DNA from: an uncultured Vampirovibrio sp.
Lineage (GTDB): Bacteria; Cyanobacteriota; Vampirovibrionia; Gastranaerophilales; Gastranaerophilaceae
Direction: 5' to 3'
Length of the DNA: 64,000 nucleotides
NCBI GenBank assembly: GCA_910578465.1
Contig: CAJTPW010000003.1
Span: 1 to 64,000 of the forward strand
This document shows, piece after piece, positions 25,274-33,551 of the stretch. The first letter of the stretch is position 1; every line of letters begins with the position of its first letter. The notes beneath the pieces are model-generated. The model saw only the letters and a program-made list of their open reading frames with translations. It was not told where the DNA came from and did no database searches. Made by a program: the position numbers and the translations under genes.

Positions 25274-28108
25274 ATGTATAAACTAACCACTCGGATAATA
25301 CCCACATGGGTAATGAAAGTCATTCAATCAACCCTCACTCGCAGGTCAGTCCCTTTGTGTAATCGTGCCCAACATCATAAAACCCTCGCTTTTTCTTTGG
25401 TTGAAATGTTAATGGCGCTCTTAGTGGCGTCATTGTTACTCGCGGCTCTTGCGCCCGTTATGACAAAACGCATGGACGAGGCGAAGATTAATATTTCAGG
25501 TATCGGTGCAGCGCAATACGATAAAGACGCAATTGTTCAGGTTTATACCGAGGACAGCGTTTTCAATGTTCCATACGATGTAAACTCAATAAAATTAACC
25601 CTTATGGGCGCAGGCGGAGCGGGAGGAAACGCCGTGAAAGGCGATGCGACCTTTACAAACCCAAGCTCCGTACAAAGCTGGAAAGTTCCAGAAGGCGTTA
25701 CAAAACTTCGTATTTTCATGATAGGCGGCGGTGGCGGAGGAGCCTCAGGCGGTGTGGGTAACGGCACAGCGACCATTCCCGCGGGCGGAGACGGGAACAC
25801 ATATAAAGATTTCTTAACGGCAGGCGAGCATGCCTTTACAATTCCAAGCAATGCGACGGCGGTTCCTGCGGTGGATGAGAGGTGTAAAGCAAGCGGAATT
25901 TCAAGCTGGACAGGCGTATCGGACGGTAAAACCTACACTCCCGGTAAAGTTGCAGTCTCTGTCACCGCCTGCGGCGGCGGAGGTGGCGGTGGAGGAGGAT
26001 ATGCTGGTTATGGTGGAGGAGGTGGCTCTGGAGGGTATATTCAAAATGTTCAACTATCAGGAACCTTATCGACTATTTATGTAAAAATTGGCGGAGGTGG
26101 CGGGGGTGGAGGTGCACGCGCAACTAATGGTTTACAAAATGGACTTGCAGGTGGTTATGCAGCTGGTGGTGGAGGTGGTGGAACTTGTAGCGGAGGTGGA
26201 TATATAGGTAATGGTGGTAATGGTGGAATATCAGGTGGTAAAGGGGGCAAAGCTGCAATACAGTGGGCTTACGGATATGCAGGTAATGGTGAAAATGGAG
26301 ATGGACAAATTATGGCTGCTCCTGGAAAATTAACCACCAGAACGGATAGTTTATATTATGGTGGTGTGGGTGGTTACGGGAGTTTACATGCTGGTGGAGG
26401 CGGAGGCGGTGGAAATGCTGCTGCAGGTGGTGGTGGGGGAGGAGGGCCAACAACAGTTTCTACGGCTTCAGATACAAATGGCAATATTTTAGTTCAAGCA
26501 AGTGGAGGTGGCGGCGGCGGAGGAGGTTATTATACTGGCGGTAGTGGTGGAGGCGGAGGTGGAAATGATGGCGGAGGTGGCGGTGGAGGCGGTTTGTGCT
26601 GCGCTGGCAGTGTTGGACTTGGAGGTTTAGGTATCAATGGTGGTTTTGACGGAGCAAATGGTATTCTTACAAACACTACAGGTGCTGGACACGGCAATGG
26701 AGGGGCGGGTGGTGGTGGAAAAGGTGGTAGCAGTGGTAATGGAACGAGTGGTGGCAAAATTAATACAATATTTGGTAGCAGTCACTGTAATGGAGGTAAC
26801 GGTAATACAGGGAGCGATGGCGATTGCTCTGGAAACGGGGCAGGTTCAACAGGCATGCCTGGGGCGTTGAGGTTGTATTATACATATCCTGCCCTGAAAT
26901 GCGATTATAGTCTCCCTGCAAACGGCGGTGGAGGCGGGGGCGCAGGCCAGATAACCGTCGGCGAAATCGCAGTCACCCCGGGTGAAACCCTCTATTTTGA
27001 AGTGGGCAAAGGCGGTCCTTCCCAAACAACGGCAGGAAAAGCGGGCAACGCGGGTAACGCAACCTATATCCGCCGCGGCAGCGCCTCAGGCACAATCATA
27101 GCAACGGCTTTAGGCGGAAACGCAGGCCAATACACATCATCCGAAACCACCCAATCCCAAGGCGGCGCCAAAAGGCCTGTCAGCATTGTAAAAACGCCTG
27201 ACACAACGGGGGATGGCAACTGGCTGAACAAAACCTTCGGTACGGGAGATTACGGACAGGGTTCAAACGGTCAATTAGCCTCATCTTCAGGCTTTGGCGG
27301 AAAGGGCGGAAACTCCCAATTTAAAGACCTCACCATATTTCAGGGCGGTGCAGGCGGAAATAGTGTTAAAAACGGCTCCTCGCCAAACGCTGCAAGCTAC
27401 GGTGCAGGCGGAGGCGGAGGCTCGGGCACCACAACATCCGCTGAATCTGCTGGAATAGGCGCCGCAGGGGCCAGCGGATATATATACATCGAATACGGCG
27501 GCTCAAACGGCGGGGGCGGCACCGCAGGCGAATTTATATCAAAAAGAATAAACGTAAAACCGAGCACCGAGATGACAATTCACATAGGAAAAGGTGTGGA
27601 CAACGCAAACGGCGGTGAAACGAACGCCACATATGAAATCGGTGGCGGGAAAACAGAAACAACCAAAGCACGCGGCGGTATCAGAGGAAATGACGGCGGG
27701 ATGACCGCAGGGGCGCACGGAGCCGTAAAGCTTTTGGTTGACGCTTCGGGAAACAAACTGAATAACTACACTGAAAACGAAGCGGACCCCGTGAACGGAA
27801 AGGCAGGCACCGACACATTCGGCGGTGTCGGCGGTTTTATGCAGTACCTTTATAAAAACGCGGACGGGACGGATGCAAACTATGTCAAAGACAGGGACGG
27901 TAAGTTTGCGGGGCCTTCTGTCGGCGGGTGCGGCGGAAATGTGACCTCTGCAATGGAATGTAACGCACAAACTGGCGGTGCACACGGTAAGCAGGGCGTA
28001 TTCGGCGGCGGTGGAGGCGGCGGTGCAATCGTTGACGGGGTGAATGGTACGGGCGCGCGCGGAGGAGACGGCTTTGTGATTATTGAATACAAAAGCACAT
28101 CGATATGA
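25274..28108 (+). CDS. Giant glycine-rich prepilin-like protein 1
   Basis: A 944-residue protein. A type IV prepilin/pseudopilin N-terminus, AFSLVEMLMALLVASLL, starts at about residue 43; Glu is at +5 and Ala, not Gly, at -1. Unusually, 42 residues precede it, and they look like inserted sequence. The rest is a glycine-rich surface domain with many poly-Gly runs broken by repeats of the type IGGGGGGA and a few cysteines; such sequences can form polyglycine helices in adhesins. Codon use changes sharply inside: about 25,990-26,880 is rich in GGT/GGA and AT, while both flanks use GGC and are GC-richer, so the gene looks mosaic. The likely role is a pilus- or T2SS-linked surface adhesin (inference). 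Confidence 0.75.
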   Translation: MYKLTTRIIPTWVMKVIQSTLTRRSVPLCNRAQHHKTLAFSLVEMLMALLVASLLLAALAPVMTKRMDEAKINISGIGAAQYDKDAIVQVYTEDSVFNVPYDVNSIKLTLMGAGGAGGNAVKGDATFTNPSSVQSWKVPEGVTKLRIFMIGGGGGGASGGVGNGTATIPAGGDGNTYKDFLTAGEHAFTIPSNATAVPAVDERCKASGISSWTGVSDGKTYTPGKVAVSVTACGGGGGGGGGYAGYGGGGGSGGYIQNVQLSGTLSTIYVKIGGGGGGGGARATNGLQNGLAGGYAAGGGGGGTCSGGGYIGNGGNGGISGGKGGKAAIQWAYGYAGNGENGDGQIMAAPGKLTTRTDSLYYGGVGGYGSLHAGGGGGGGNAAAGGGGGGGPTTVSTASDTNGNILVQASGGGGGGGGYYTGGSGGGGGGNDGGGGGGGGLCCAGSVGLGGLGINGGFDGANGILTNTTGAGHGNGGAGGGGKGGSSGNGTSGGKINTIFGSSHCNGGNGNTGSDGDCSGNGAGSTGMPGALRLYYTYPALKCDYSLPANGGGGGGAGQITVGEIAVTPGETLYFEVGKGGPSQTTAGKAGNAGNATYIRRGSASGTIIATALGGNAGQYTSSETTQSQGGAKRPVSIVKTPDTTGDGNWLNKTFGTGDYGQGSNGQLASSSGFGGKGGNSQFKDLTIFQGGAGGNSVKNGSSPNAASYGAGGGGGSGTTTSAESAGIGAAGASGYIYIEYGGSNGGGGTAGEFISKRINVKPSTEMTIHIGKGVDNANGGETNATYEIGGGKTETTKARGGIRGNDGGMTAGAHGAVKLLVDASGNKLNNYTENEADPVNGKAGTDTFGGVGGFMQYLYKNADGTDANYVKDRDGKFAGPSVGGCGGNVTSAMECNAQTGGAHGKQGVFGGGGGGGAIVDGVNGTGARGGDGFVIIEYKSTSI

Positions 28109-28128
28109 TGAAGTGTTTATTTATGGAT

Positions 28129-28148
28129 GTTGGGCAGGTATGCCCAAC
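28129..28148. repeat. Palindromic repeat, copy 2
   Basis: GTTGGGCA-ggta-TGCCCAAC, the same 20-bp palindrome as at 11841-11860. It lies 20 nt after the stop of prepilin gene 1, at the edge of a GC-rich block. Confidence 0.65.
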
Positions 28149-28383
28149 CTGCTCTTCGCGTAGTCCAGTGTTACACCAGCCCACCGCCTTATCGACGCTG
28201 TGCAGGTGCTCGCATCCTAGAAGCCCGCTCGGTCTCATTGGACGCGTCGCGTCACAATTCGACTCTCACTAAGGCTTCTGAGGAAATCAAAAGATTTCCA
28301 CGTCGCTATCGTACGGTTCCGCCACTTCACAAATGCTCAACGCATTTGTTCGGTGACTGTACACACGGCTCATGCAATTTTTA
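28149..28383. other. GC-rich foreign-looking block between prepilin gene 1 and its terminator
   Basis: About 235 nt of markedly GC-richer sequence with no convincing gene. It contains several inverted repeats (for example AAATGC-TCAAC-GCATTT near 28331) and a CGTACGGTTC followed by ACGGCTC, which is loosely reminiscent of a group II intron domain V. The match is partial. The related prepilin gene 2 has its terminator directly after the stop, so this block looks inserted. Confidence 0.45.
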
Positions 28384-28398
28384 GATGAACAACTTTTC

Positions 28399-28434
28399 GG
28401 GGCGTATGTGTAACCTTTGCGCCCCCTTTTTTTT
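28399..28434 (+). terminator. Terminator of prepilin gene 1
   Basis: GGGGCG pairs with CGCCCC and is followed by a long T run. The surrounding 40 nt (from GATGAACAACTTTTC) are almost identical to the terminator of prepilin gene 2 at 35826-35872, showing that both genes share a duplicated 3' module. Confidence 0.9.
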
Positions 28435-28482
28435 AAAATTGTCGAACAAGCTTTTCTTAAAGGATTTTATGTTGTTTTGAAC

Positions 28483-29397
28483 CTAATTTTTTTCAAACAC
28501 AAGTTTAAACTGTGAGTTTATATCGGCATTTGATTCTTTGAATCCTGCTTTTTTCAAGCTGTCAGGAAAAATTTTGTCTGAATAATCGGCGGTATAGTCA
28601 AAAAAACCTATGACAACAACAGAGCCCGGTGCAAGTTTTTCATACAGCGCTTCTGCGTAGCCGTCGTATTCACTGCTGTTGATATACGGCCACATGTTTC
28701 GACACATAACAAGAGACGGGTTTTTGTTATCAATATTTTTAATATCATCTAAAATATTGGCACAGCTGAACTTTATCGGAGAAATAACGTTTTGGCGAAG
28801 TGTTGCGCCGTATGAGTGGTCATCAGGCATTAAAAGGCCTTTAAGTTCGCTGTCTTCGACACCAAGTGCTTTTTGTGCACGGCTGAATGTCTGGGGGATA
28901 TAAATTCGTTTTGTTTTTTGGGCAATGGTATCTTGAATAATCAGTTTTGTATCCAAATCTTTTGCATAGATCGGGAAAAACTTTTTGGCGTCTTCTTTGA
29001 ATCGTGTTTGTAAAAGAATTGACAGACTGTAAGGTTCTTCGCCCGTTGAAGCTGCGTAATTATATGTATTTACTTTTTTGCAATCTTTAAATTGTTTATA
29101 TAAAAAGTTTCCAAATTGCTTCCAATCGATATCATCTCTGAACATATCCGTTGTATTATTGCAAAAAATCTTATTATTTTTGCCAAGAATTTGCCCTCTT
29201 TTTAATTTTTGCGCCGGAGGCTTTTTGCAATGTCTGATGTAATTTTTTTGGTTTACGCCATTATGACATCTTTCAAAAGAATCAGGTGCAATGTAAATAT
29301 TTCTTAAGCGGTTATTTTCCTGAGGGTTTCCGCAAAGATGAGGGCTTTTGAAATGGTTTTGTGTACTAAAATCGTTATTTGCTGAAGATATTTTCAT
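28483..29397 (-). CDS. CheR-type SAM-dependent methyltransferase
   Basis: The C-terminal two thirds match CheR protein-glutamate methyltransferases: the SAM-binding YNYAASTGEEPYSLSILL (about 112-129; CheR has A-x-STGEEPYS), AKDLD (DI-type acidic motif), NVISPIKFSCANILDD, and the catalytic-site strand LVMCRNMWPYI. The first 85 residues are an unrelated, positively charged extension that begins MKISSANNDFSTQNHFKS, similar to the short N-terminal motif of three other proteins here. No cheB is adjacent. The chemosensory cluster with an MCP lies 25 kb away at 53977-62185, so the target is uncertain; host or envelope proteins are alternatives. Confidence 0.75.
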   Translation of the reverse strand: MKISSANNDFSTQNHFKSPHLCGNPQENNRLRNIYIAPDSFERCHNGVNQKNYIRHCKKPPAQKLKRGQILGKNNKIFCNNTTDMFRDDIDWKQFGNFLYKQFKDCKKVNTYNYAASTGEEPYSLSILLQTRFKEDAKKFFPIYAKDLDTKLIIQDTIAQKTKRIYIPQTFSRAQKALGVEDSELKGLLMPDDHSYGATLRQNVISPIKFSCANILDDIKNIDNKNPSLVMCRNMWPYINSSEYDGYAEALYEKLAPGSVVVIGFFDYTADYSDKIFPDSLKKAGFKESNADINSQFKLVFEKN

Positions 29398-29514
29398 TTA
29401 AAAATCTGTTCGGTTTTTTATTTTGTGTTTATTTTGTTTTCATACTGCTTTTATATATTGCTAAAGAATGAATGGTTGTTATATAAAAACAAAACAAAAA
29501 ATAATTTGCAGGTT

Positions 29515-30450
29515 TTATTGTTTCAAATCTTCAAATAAAACGCTTGATAAATATCTTTCTCCGTAATCAGGGAGAATAACCACAATAATTTTATCTTTGT
29601 TTTCCGGGCGTTTTGAAACTTTAAGCGCACCAAACATTGCAGCACCTGATGATATTCCGCAGAGAATTCCTTCATATTTTGCAAGGTTTTTAGCGGTTTC
29701 TATCGCATCCTCATCCTTAACTTTTATAATTTCATCTAAAATACTGACATCAAGTGTTTTTGGAATAAATCCTGCGCCTATGCCCTGAATTTTATGAGGC
29801 CCTGAAGGCTCGCCCGAAAGCACGGCAGATGTTGCAGGTTCAACTGCAATTGCTTTAAAATTCGGCAGTTCTTTTTTAATTGCGCGGGAAATACCTGTAA
29901 TTGTACCCCCTGTTCCAACTCCCGCAACAAGGATATCAACTCTTTTATCCGTATCATTTAAAATTTCAACAGCCGTTGTTTTTTCATGAGCCATAGGGTT
30001 ATCGGGGTTTACAAACTGTCCTGCAATAATTGAATCTTTGATTTCCTTATGAAGTTCTTCCGCTTTTTCAATAGCACCCTTCATTCCTTTGGCACCTTCT
30101 GTGAGAATGAGCTCTGCGCCATATGCTTTCATTAAAACCCTGCGTTCAATGCTCATAGTATCAGGCATGGTGATTATCAATCTATAGCCTTTAATGGCGC
30201 ACACCCAGGCAAGGCCTATCCCTGTATTTCCGCTTGTAGGCTCTATTATAACGGTTTTTTCGGGGGAAATTTCACCTCTTTTTTCAGCCTCCTTAATCAT
30301 ATTTAAGGCAACCCTGTCTTTAATTGAATTTGCAGGGTTAAAACATTCAAGCTTAGCATAAATTTTAGCATAGCCTTCTTTGTTTAATTTATTAATTTCA
30401 ACAAGCGGGGTATTTCCCGTGAGTTCGCACAAACTTTTTGCAACTTTCAT
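29515..30450 (-). CDS. cysK: Cysteine synthase (O-acetylserine sulfhydrylase)
   Basis: A PLP enzyme making cysteine from O-acetylserine and sulfide. Motifs: LTGNTPLVE, NPANSIKDRVA with the PLP lysine (SIKDR, about 42), EPTSGNTGIGLA, GVGTGGTITGISR, and GISSGAA near the C-terminus. I start it at 30450 (MKVAKSLCEL) because AAGGA lies 8-9 nt upstream; an ATG 33 nt earlier lacks this. 311 residues, normal. A strong minus-strand promoter (30495-30523) overlaps that of the divergent gene at 30560. Confidence 0.95.
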   Translation of the reverse strand: MKVAKSLCELTGNTPLVEINKLNKEGYAKIYAKLECFNPANSIKDRVALNMIKEAEKRGEISPEKTVIIEPTSGNTGIGLAWVCAIKGYRLIITMPDTMSIERRVLMKAYGAELILTEGAKGMKGAIEKAEELHKEIKDSIIAGQFVNPDNPMAHEKTTAVEILNDTDKRVDILVAGVGTGGTITGISRAIKKELPNFKAIAVEPATSAVLSGEPSGPHKIQGIGAGFIPKTLDVSILDEIIKVKDEDAIETAKNLAKYEGILCGISSGAAMFGALKVSKRPENKDKIIVVILPDYGERYLSSVLFEDLKQ

Positions 30451-30494
30451 TTTAAAATCCTTTTTATCAGGTCTTATTCTCACAATTGTTTCAT

Positions 30495-30523
30495 TATTTA
30501 AAAATTTGTCAATTGTCTGTCAA
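30495..30523 (-). promoter_or_regulatory. cysK promoter with tandem CAATTGACA
   Basis: Minus strand: TTGACA (30523-30518), 17 nt, TAAATA (30500-30495). A second CAATTGACA repeat lies inside the spacer 11 nt on, which may be a regulator half-site or an alternative -35. The region overlaps the -35 of the divergent gene. Confidence 0.55.
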
Positions 30524-30552
30524 TTGCTAAAAAAATTTTTCAGGGTTTTTAT
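30524..30552 (+). promoter_or_regulatory. Promoter giving a leaderless mRNA for the 30560 gene
   Basis: TTGCTA (30524-30529), 17 nt, TTTTAT (30547-30552), then 7 nt to the ATG at 30560. The -10 box is weak, but the spacing is the same as for three other leaderless candidates. Confidence 0.45.
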
Positions 30553-30559
30553 TGTTGAT

Positions 30560-31378
30560 ATGAGAATATCATTTAATAACTTATATAATAATGTATCGTT
30601 TTGCAAAAAGGATAAAAATATAAGAAAAGCTGATACTATTCAAAGACTTACAAGACTTGCATTTCCTGTATTAAGCGCAACTTATGCGGATACTTTTTAC
30701 GGTTGTCTTAGCGACGGTTCTTCAAAACAACAAGCTGCAAGCAAGATAAGCAGCGGGTTGATGAAAAGAATTTGTTCAATGAGAAACAATTTTGCTTATG
30801 CCGAAAAATTGGCTGTGTATAGCCAATTTGATAAGAAAATGATTTATATTCTTGATGCAATAGCAAAAAATAAGATAGGTAATTGTTCCGAAAATGCAAA
30901 ACTTGCTCTTGCCGCGCTTTGTGCAAACGGATATTATAATTCGGCGCTTGTAGGGCTTGCATATGAAGTTAAATTTATAAATAAAAAGACAAATGAGGTT
31001 GAATACAGAAATTTAACCAATTTGGACCATGCTTTTGTTATTACGGATTTAAACGAAAGAAAAGAAAAAGATATCATAATTGATACCTGGCTTGGCTTTG
31101 CAGCATATAACGAGGAAGCAACGGACAGGTTTAAAGGCCTGTACGGGGAAGATTTGGGCAATCTTGTTGAAATGAGCAAAAAGCTTTTTAGAATTGAAAA
31201 AATACAAAAAGGGCAAATATCCAAAGACGAAACAATAGATTTTGATAATTATGAAATCAGAAAAGGCTTTAAATATTTGGAAGGCTTTACCGATAATGAA
31301 ACAATGAAAGAAAAAGAGCAGCTGGGAGAGCTTGTCAGAAAGAAATATCCTGAGGTTGTTTTAAGCGGCACGGTATAA
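30560..31378 (+). CDS. Uncharacterised protein with Cys-His-Asp (papain/transglutaminase-like) arrangement
   Basis: Family not recognised. From the ATG at 30560 the protein has 272 residues. A likely catalytic triad is visible in the usual order and spacing: Cys109 in GNCSENAKLALAAL (start of a helix), His157 in LDHAFVI and Asp175 in IIDTWLGF, each on a predicted strand, as in transglutaminase-like peptidases. The N-terminus MRISFNNLYNNVSFCKK fits a short motif shared with three other proteins here. There is no signal peptide. Upstream in-frame codons overlap cysK and are unlikely. A protease, amidase or effector-like enzyme is possible; the substrate is unknown. Confidence 0.6.
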   Translation: MRISFNNLYNNVSFCKKDKNIRKADTIQRLTRLAFPVLSATYADTFYGCLSDGSSKQQAASKISSGLMKRICSMRNNFAYAEKLAVYSQFDKKMIYILDAIAKNKIGNCSENAKLALAALCANGYYNSALVGLAYEVKFINKKTNEVEYRNLTNLDHAFVITDLNERKEKDIIIDTWLGFAAYNEEATDRFKGLYGEDLGNLVEMSKKLFRIEKIQKGQISKDETIDFDNYEIRKGFKYLEGFTDNETMKEKEQLGELVRKKYPEVVLSGTV

Positions 31379-31568
31379 AGCAGGTTTGAATTATTAAGTT
31401 TTGTTGCAAAAAAATATGAATGGTGGAAATTATCCCTTTTTTAAATATAATTGTTAAGGCAAAATAATTAATACAAAAGGACTAGATTTACAGTCCGTTT
31501 AGAAGCATGAAAATGTTTGTGTTAATATTTTGAATGTAGAGTAGTTTAGATAATAAAGGACTAAGAAT

Positions 31569-33263
31569 ATGTCATTACCTAACGTAGCATACTTTTCAAT
31601 GGAAATAGCATTGGACCAATCTTTAGCAACTTATTCAGGCGGCCTTGGCTTTTTGGCAGGTTCTCACATGCAATCTGCAGGATACCTTCAAATGCCTATG
31701 GTTGGCGTTACTATGCTTTGGTCATACGGTTACTACGATCAAAGAATTAACGAAAACGGCGAAGTTGAAGTTGCATATATAAGAAAACATTATGACTTTT
31801 TAACGGACTTAAACGTTCAAACAAAAGTAAGCGTTTTTGGCGAAGATGTTATTGTTAAAGCTTACAGAGTAGAGCCGCAATTGTTCGGTTCTTGCCCCGT
31901 TTATCTTTTAACAACCGATGTTGATGGAAACTCAGAGTGGGCAAGAAGAATAAGCCACAAGTTATACGACGGTGATGAAAAAATCCGTGTTGCACAGGAA
32001 ACCGTGCTTGGTATCGGCGGTGTAAGAATTCTTCAAGAGGTAGGATATAACTTTGACGTTATTCATATGAACGAAGGTCATGCCCTTCCTGCCGCATTTG
32101 AATTATTAAGACAATACAACGGAAACTTAAAAGAGGTTAAGAAAAAGGTTGTATTTACAACTCACACTCCTGTTGCTGCAGGTAACGAAGTTCACTGGGT
32201 TGATACACTTGTTGAAGGCGGTTTCTTCTCAGGTGCTCCGAGAGAAGTTGCTGTTGAACTTGGTGGTGAAAACTTCTCATTAACTGTTGCAGCTCTCAGA
32301 ATGAGCCGTATTGCAAACGCTGTATCCCAGCTCCACGGGCTTGTTGCAAAGAAAATGTGGGATTGGGTAGGCGGCAAATGCCCGATTAAGGCTATTACAA
32401 ACGCTGTAAACCAGCACTACTGGCAAGACCCCAGAATTGAAAATGCTAACAGTGATGAAGAATTGTTAAATGCAAAACATGAAATGAAAAGGGATTTATT
32501 CCAATATATTTCAGACACTCAAGGTAAAAGATTTGATCCGAACGTTCTTACAATTACCTGGGCAAGAAGATTTGCAGACTATAAACGTGCTTGGCTTATC
32601 TTAATGGATAAACCGCGTATTGAAAAATTATTGAACGAAAACAAAGTTCAGTTAATCTTTGCAGGTAAATTCCATCCGGATGATACTATGGGTAAAGAAA
32701 TGTTCAACAAGATTTTAAAAGAATCTTACAGTATGAAAAATGTTGTTGTTCTTCCTGGTTATGAACTTGCACTTTCAGCAAGACTTAAAAAAGGTACGGA
32801 TATTTGGTTAAATACACCTCTAAGACCTTTTGAAGCTTCAGGAACATCAGGCATGAGTGCAAATATGAACGGTGCTCTGCACTTCTCAACTTTTGACGGT
32901 TGGACGGTTGAAGGTACATTCCCGGGTATTAACGGCTACACTGTTGAATACCCCGGTTTGGATGATGATATTCCTTGGGAAGAAAGACACTGGAAAGATC
33001 ATCAATGTGTAATGAACACATTGGAAAACGAAATCATTCCGACATACTATGAAAATAAACAGGAATGGGCAAGGTTGATGAGACAAGCTATCAGAACATC
33101 TGAAGCTTACTTCAACTCTGACAGAATGGTTATAGAATACTACAACAGATTGTATAAACCGATTGCTCATGCGGGAACTCAGGCAGGTATGGAAGAAGAA
33201 GACGATACTAAAATGGCTGAAAACCCGAACCTAGATGCTTGGACATATTCAAACATTAAGTAA
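31569..33263 (+). CDS. Alpha-glucan phosphorylase family (GT35) homologue lacking the PLP lysine
   Basis: The protein (564 aa) aligns by motif with the short bacterial/archaeal alpha-glucan phosphorylases: YFSMEIAL at the N-terminus, YSGGLGFLAGSH, HMNEGHA, TTHTPVAAGNE, and FEASGTSGM near residue 425. In the family the next residue is the lysine holding pyridoxal phosphate (GTSGMK). Here it is Ser430 (GMSANMNG), read from ATG-AGT-GCA. Without it normal phosphorolysis is doubtful, so the protein may be a changed enzyme or a glucan-binding regulator. AAGGA precedes the ATG and a strong terminator follows. Confidence 0.8.
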   Translation: MSLPNVAYFSMEIALDQSLATYSGGLGFLAGSHMQSAGYLQMPMVGVTMLWSYGYYDQRINENGEVEVAYIRKHYDFLTDLNVQTKVSVFGEDVIVKAYRVEPQLFGSCPVYLLTTDVDGNSEWARRISHKLYDGDEKIRVAQETVLGIGGVRILQEVGYNFDVIHMNEGHALPAAFELLRQYNGNLKEVKKKVVFTTHTPVAAGNEVHWVDTLVEGGFFSGAPREVAVELGGENFSLTVAALRMSRIANAVSQLHGLVAKKMWDWVGGKCPIKAITNAVNQHYWQDPRIENANSDEELLNAKHEMKRDLFQYISDTQGKRFDPNVLTITWARRFADYKRAWLILMDKPRIEKLLNENKVQLIFAGKFHPDDTMGKEMFNKILKESYSMKNVVVLPGYELALSARLKKGTDIWLNTPLRPFEASGTSGMSANMNGALHFSTFDGWTVEGTFPGINGYTVEYPGLDDDIPWEERHWKDHQCVMNTLENEIIPTYYENKQEWARLMRQAIRTSEAYFNSDRMVIEYYNRLYKPIAHAGTQAGMEEEDDTKMAENPNLDAWTYSNIK

Positions 33264-33294
33264 ATGTTCATAATGGCATAGAAAACAAACTTAT

Positions 33295-33329
33295 AAAAAG
33301 ACCTCATCATTTGATGAGGTCTTTTTTAT
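33295..33329 (+). terminator. Terminator of the GT35 gene
   Basis: GACCTCATCA pairs perfectly with TGATGAGGTC (2-nt loop) between A and T runs. It also serves the convergent small gene at 33331-33495. Confidence 0.93.
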
Positions 33330-33330
33330 T

Positions 33331-33495
33331 CTATTCTTCTTTATCAAGTTCCTTGAGCGCATACTCACAACACTGTTGGACCAGATTATTTAAAGAAACC
33401 CCCTTCTCCTGCGCAACGGCTTGAAGCTCCTGTACAAGCTTTGCGGGGAGTCTGAAAGTTTTATTTATCATTTCGGGTTTTTCGACTTTAAACAT
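33331..33495 (-). CDS. Small ribbon-helix-helix (CopG/Arc-like) protein
   Basis: A 54-residue protein with the ribbon-helix-helix pattern: MFKVEKPEMINKTFRLP forms the strand, then AKLVQELQAVAQEKGVS and LNNLVQQCCEYALKEL the two helices. GAGGT stands about 9 nt before the ATG. It is divergent from the second prepilin gene (33635), and two inverted repeats lie in the 140-nt gap, the usual arrangement for an autoregulatory repressor. No toxin partner is adjacent. DNA binding is inferred from the fold. Confidence 0.75.
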   Translation of the reverse strand: MFKVEKPEMINKTFRLPAKLVQELQAVAQEKGVSLNNLVQQCCEYALKELDKEE

Positions 33496-33532
33496 AAATT
33501 ACACACCTCAGTAACTATTTTATGTGTAATTT
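33496..33532. promoter_or_regulatory. Inverted repeat next to the ribbon-helix-helix gene (candidate operator 1)
   Basis: AAATTACACA (33496-33505) and TGTGTAATTT (33523-33532) are perfect 10-bp inverted repeats 17 nt apart, adjoining the start codon of the small regulator gene and covering its ribosome binding site. Confidence 0.5.
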
Positions 33533-33551
33533 TTATTTATTTATATACCCC

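Noticed and set aside
25543..28098. Long Pro-rich open frames antisense to the prepilin gene
   Set aside because: They are the complement of glycine codons (GGN read as NCC) and have no ribosome binding sites; they are artefacts of the Gly-rich gene.
28290..28380. Possible group II intron domain V (CGTACGGTTC and ACGGCTC)
   Set aside because: The spacing and the internal bulge do not match domain V, and no intron-encoded protein or other domains are adjacent. Kept only as an unexplained GC-rich block.
33331..33495. Antitoxin of a type II toxin-antitoxin pair
   Set aside because: The ribbon-helix-helix gene stands alone with terminator and prepilin gene as neighbours; no toxin-sized gene overlaps or follows it.
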